Assembly: GCA_021325695.1 (NCBI GenBank)
Contig: JAJTCR010000091.1
Location: 1 to 6,259 of the forward strand
DNA length: 6,259 nucleotides
DNA from: Steroidobacteraceae bacterium
GTDB lineage: Bacteria; Pseudomonadota; Gammaproteobacteria; Steroidobacterales; Steroidobacteraceae
Direction: 5' to 3'
The notes beneath the pieces were generated by a model, which was given only the letters and a program-made list of their open reading frames with translations, was not told where the DNA came from and searched no databases. Below, piece after piece: positions 4,149 to 6,259 of this stretch; the stretch's first letter is position 1; the number at the start of each line of letters is the position of its first letter. The translations under genes were made by a program, and so were the position numbers.

Positions 4149-6259
4149 GCGACTACACCGCCTTCGAACGGCTGTCGCTGCCGTTCGTGCGCTGGCTGGT
4201 TGCGCTGTGGGTCCGTCCGTCCGTGTTGCCGGACGACCTGCGCACGCGCGCCGGCAGCGAACGGCGCGTGGTCTACGCGCTGGAAAAGCGCAGCGTCGTC
4301 GACCTCGCGGTGCTCGAGTACGTCTGCGCAGAACGCGGCGTGCAGGATCCGCAACGACCGTTTGGCACGGACGGTCTGTTGTCCAACTCGCTGCTGTTCC
4401 TCGAGCGTCGGACGGGCTTCTTCGGACAGCGCATCGACCGGCGCATGCCGGCAGCCCTGCGCACGCTGACGACCGCGGCGGCCGAAGACCTCGCATTCGA
4501 CGCCGACCTGGTGCCGGTGAGCCTGTTCTGGGGCCGTTCGCCCGACCGTGAGCGGTCGTGGTTCCGGCTGCTGCTCGCCGAGGACTGGGACATCGGCGGG
4601 CGCTTCCGCAAGCTGCTCTCGCTCGCGTTCAACGGCCGCAACCTGCTCGTGCTGTTCGGCGAACCGCTGCCGCTGCAGCCGTCGCTCGCCGAGACCCGCG
4701 GCATGCCGCGCGGCCCGCGCCGGCTCTGGCGCCAGCTGCGCGTGCAGTTTCGCAACCAGCGCGCGGCGACCATCGGCCCGGACCTGTCGCACCGTCGCAC
4801 GATCGTCGCCGAGGTGCTGCGGACCAAGGCCGTCCGCGACGCCGTGCAGCAGGACGTGCGCGAACAACAGCTCAAGCGCCGGGACGCGCTCGAGGTCGCA
4901 CGCGGCTACGCGTACGAAATCGCGGCGAACTACTCGCACTGGTTCGTCGTGCTGATGTCGGGCGTGCTCGGCCGTCTCTGGAACCGGCTCTACGACGGCG
5001 TCGAACTCGCCAATTTCTCGAGCCTGCAGGCGGTCGACGAGGGCAGCGAGATCGTCTACGTGCCGTGCCACCGCAGTCACATGGACTACCTGCTGCTCTC
5101 GTACGTGGTGTATCACAAGGGCTACGCCGTACCGCACATCGCCGCGGGCATCAACCTCAACATGCCGGTGATCGGCTCGTTCCTGCGGCGCGGCGGCGCC
5201 TTTTTCCTGCGACGGAGCTTCGGCGGCAACGCGACGTACTCCGCCGTGTTCACGCGCTACCTGGGCACGATCCTCGCACGTGGTCACTCGATCGAGTACT
5301 TCATCGAGGGCGGCCGCAGCCGCACGGGCCGACTGCTGCGACCCAGGATCGGCATGCTGTCGATGACGGTGCGCAGCTACGCACGCAACCCCGCCAGACC
5401 CGTCGTGTTCGTGCCGGTCTACTTCGGCTACGAACGCGTGGTGGAGTCGGGCACGTACGTCGGTGAGCTGTCGGGGCAACCCAAGCAGAAGGAATCGGTC
5501 CTCGGCATGATCCGCGCGCTGCCCGAGCTGCGCAGTCGCTTCGGCAAGGTGTACGTCAGCTTCGGCGAGCCGCTGCCGCTCGACGAGGTGCTGCGTCGGC
5601 ACGTTCCCGGCTGGAACCCGAACGAGCCCGTGACCGACGACAAGCCCGAGTGGCTCGCGCCACTGTGTCGCGACCTCGCGCACCAGATCATGACGCGGAT
5701 CAACGCCGCGGCGTGCGTGACGCCGGTCAACCTGCTGGGGATGGTGCTGCTCGCGACTCCGCGCCAGAGCATGGGCGAGGCGGACCTCGCGCGGCAGCTC
5801 GAGCTCTACGCGTCGTTGCTGCGGCAGGCGCCCTATTCACCGCGCGTCTGGGTCACCCCGCTCGACGGCGTCTCCATGATCAGGCACTGCGAGTCCTTGC
5901 GCATGCTGCAGAGGCGCCCGCACGAGCTCGGCGACGTCGTGGGCATGACCGAGGCCGACGCGGTGCTCGCCTCGTACTACCGCAACAACGCGCTGCACCT
6001 CCTGCTGCTGCCCTCGTTGATCGCGTGCGCGTTCCTGAACAATGCGTCCATATCGGCCGCGGACATGCACCGCCTCGCGCGCCGCGTGTATCCATACGTC
6101 GCAGACGAGTATTTCCTGCGCTGGACCGAGGCGGAGTTGCCCGCCGTCGTGGACGAACTGCTCGAGGACCTGTTGAACCACGGCCTGCTCACGACCTCGG
6201 AAGATCGCAGCGAATGGCGACGTCCACCGGCGGAGGCGAGCGAGGCGGTGCAACTGTCG
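4145..6259 (+). CDS. plsB: Glycerol-3-phosphate 1-O-acyltransferase PlsB (3' end outside window)
   Basis: The frame is open from ATG 4145 to the window edge: 705 codons, against about 807 in E. coli PlsB, so roughly the last 100 residues are missing. It transfers an acyl group from acyl-ACP or acyl-CoA to the sn-1 position of glycerol-3-phosphate, giving lysophosphatidic acid, at the inner membrane. All four acyltransferase blocks are visible: VPCHRSHMDYLLLSY with catalytic His309 and Asp314 (E. coli His306/Asp311), GGAFFLRR (350-357), FIEGGRSRTGR (386-396) for glycerol-3-phosphate binding, and VPVYFGYERV (423-432). Further family-typical segments are PHIAAGINLN, FGEPLPL (from 473) and YYRNNALHLLLLPSL near the C-terminal part. 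The N-terminal region of about 300 residues specific to PlsB is present. The start overlaps the methyltransferase stop. No key residue is missing. Confidence 0.98.
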   Translation, partial: MSDYTAFERLSLPFVRWLVALWVRPSVLPDDLRTRAGSERRVVYALEKRSVVDLAVLEYVCAERGVQDPQRPFGTDGLLSNSLLFLERRTGFFGQRIDRRMPAALRTLTTAAAEDLAFDADLVPVSLFWGRSPDRERSWFRLLLAEDWDIGGRFRKLLSLAFNGRNLLVLFGEPLPLQPSLAETRGMPRGPRRLWRQLRVQFRNQRAATIGPDLSHRRTIVAEVLRTKAVRDAVQQDVREQQLKRRDALEVARGYAYEIAANYSHWFVVLMSGVLGRLWNRLYDGVELANFSSLQAVDEGSEIVYVPCHRSHMDYLLLSYVVYHKGYAVPHIAAGINLNMPVIGSFLRRGGAFFLRRSFGGNATYSAVFTRYLGTILARGHSIEYFIEGGRSRTGRLLRPRIGMLSMTVRSYARNPARPVVFVPVYFGYERVVESGTYVGELSGQPKQKESVLGMIRALPELRSRFGKVYVSFGEPLPLDEVLRRHVPGWNPNEPVTDDKPEWLAPLCRDLAHQIMTRINAAACVTPVNLLGMVLLATPRQSMGEADLARQLELYASLLRQAPYSPRVWVTPLDGVSMIRHCESLRMLQRRPHELGDVVGMTEADAVLASYYRNNALHLLLLPSLIACAFLNNASISAADMHRLARRVYPYVADEYFLRWTEAELPAVVDELLEDLLNHGLLTTSEDRSEWRRPPAEASEAVQLS

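Noticed and set aside
4658..5581. Internal duplication in PlsB, since FGEPLPL occurs near residues 171 and 473
   Set aside because: E. coli PlsB, as I recall it, has comparable FGQP and FGEP segments at the same two places, so this is a family feature. The surrounding sequence is not duplicated.
3719..5683. A 654-codon open frame on the minus strand
   Set aside because: It lies opposite the methyltransferase and plsB, whose motifs are unmistakable. Its translation is Arg/His/Ala/Val-rich without any domain, as expected for an antisense shadow in high-GC codons.

Overview
The window is high-GC DNA with tightly packed genes and strong G/C preference at third codon positions. It contains a PlsB-type glycerol-3-phosphate acyltransferase that follows the Escherichia coli protein closely, and a secreted lipoprotein with a lipobox. 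Together these point to a high-GC Gram-negative bacterium, most likely a gammaproteobacterium. I cannot assign a genus. I see no rRNA, tRNA, CRISPR array, insertion sequence, phage gene or recognisable defence system.

Layout from left to right. Three genes read rightward at 53-2175: an alkyltransferase-like DNA lesion-binding protein (Atl, with Trp in place of the reactive Cys), a small YqiA-like alpha/beta hydrolase, and an exported metallo-beta-lactamase-fold protein. A short-chain dehydrogenase (3092-2289, minus strand) converges on them. The 113-bp gap between the convergent stops holds the most distinctive non-coding structure here: two arrays of four AGTGAYY-like heptamers facing each other around a small GC hairpin. 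Rightward genes resume at 3152 with a small lipoprotein, divergent from the dehydrogenase across a 59-bp gap. A class I SAM-dependent methyltransferase follows (GTG start at 3477), then plsB, which runs off the right edge. The methyltransferase stop and the plsB start overlap as ATGA.

How the genes relate: the methyltransferase and plsB are the only pair with firm evidence of coupled expression. PlsB makes lysophosphatidic acid, the first step of membrane phospholipid synthesis. The methyltransferase substrate is unknown, so a lipid link is only a guess. Atl, the hydrolase and the exported MBL protein look like independent housekeeping or stress functions that share a direction. Overall this is ordinary chromosomal core and near-core sequence. 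The observations worth a second look are the inverted heptamer element, the Asn at a usual metal-ligand position in the MBL protein, and a hairpin that would cover the lipoprotein ribosome-binding site. I do not see a new multi-gene system.
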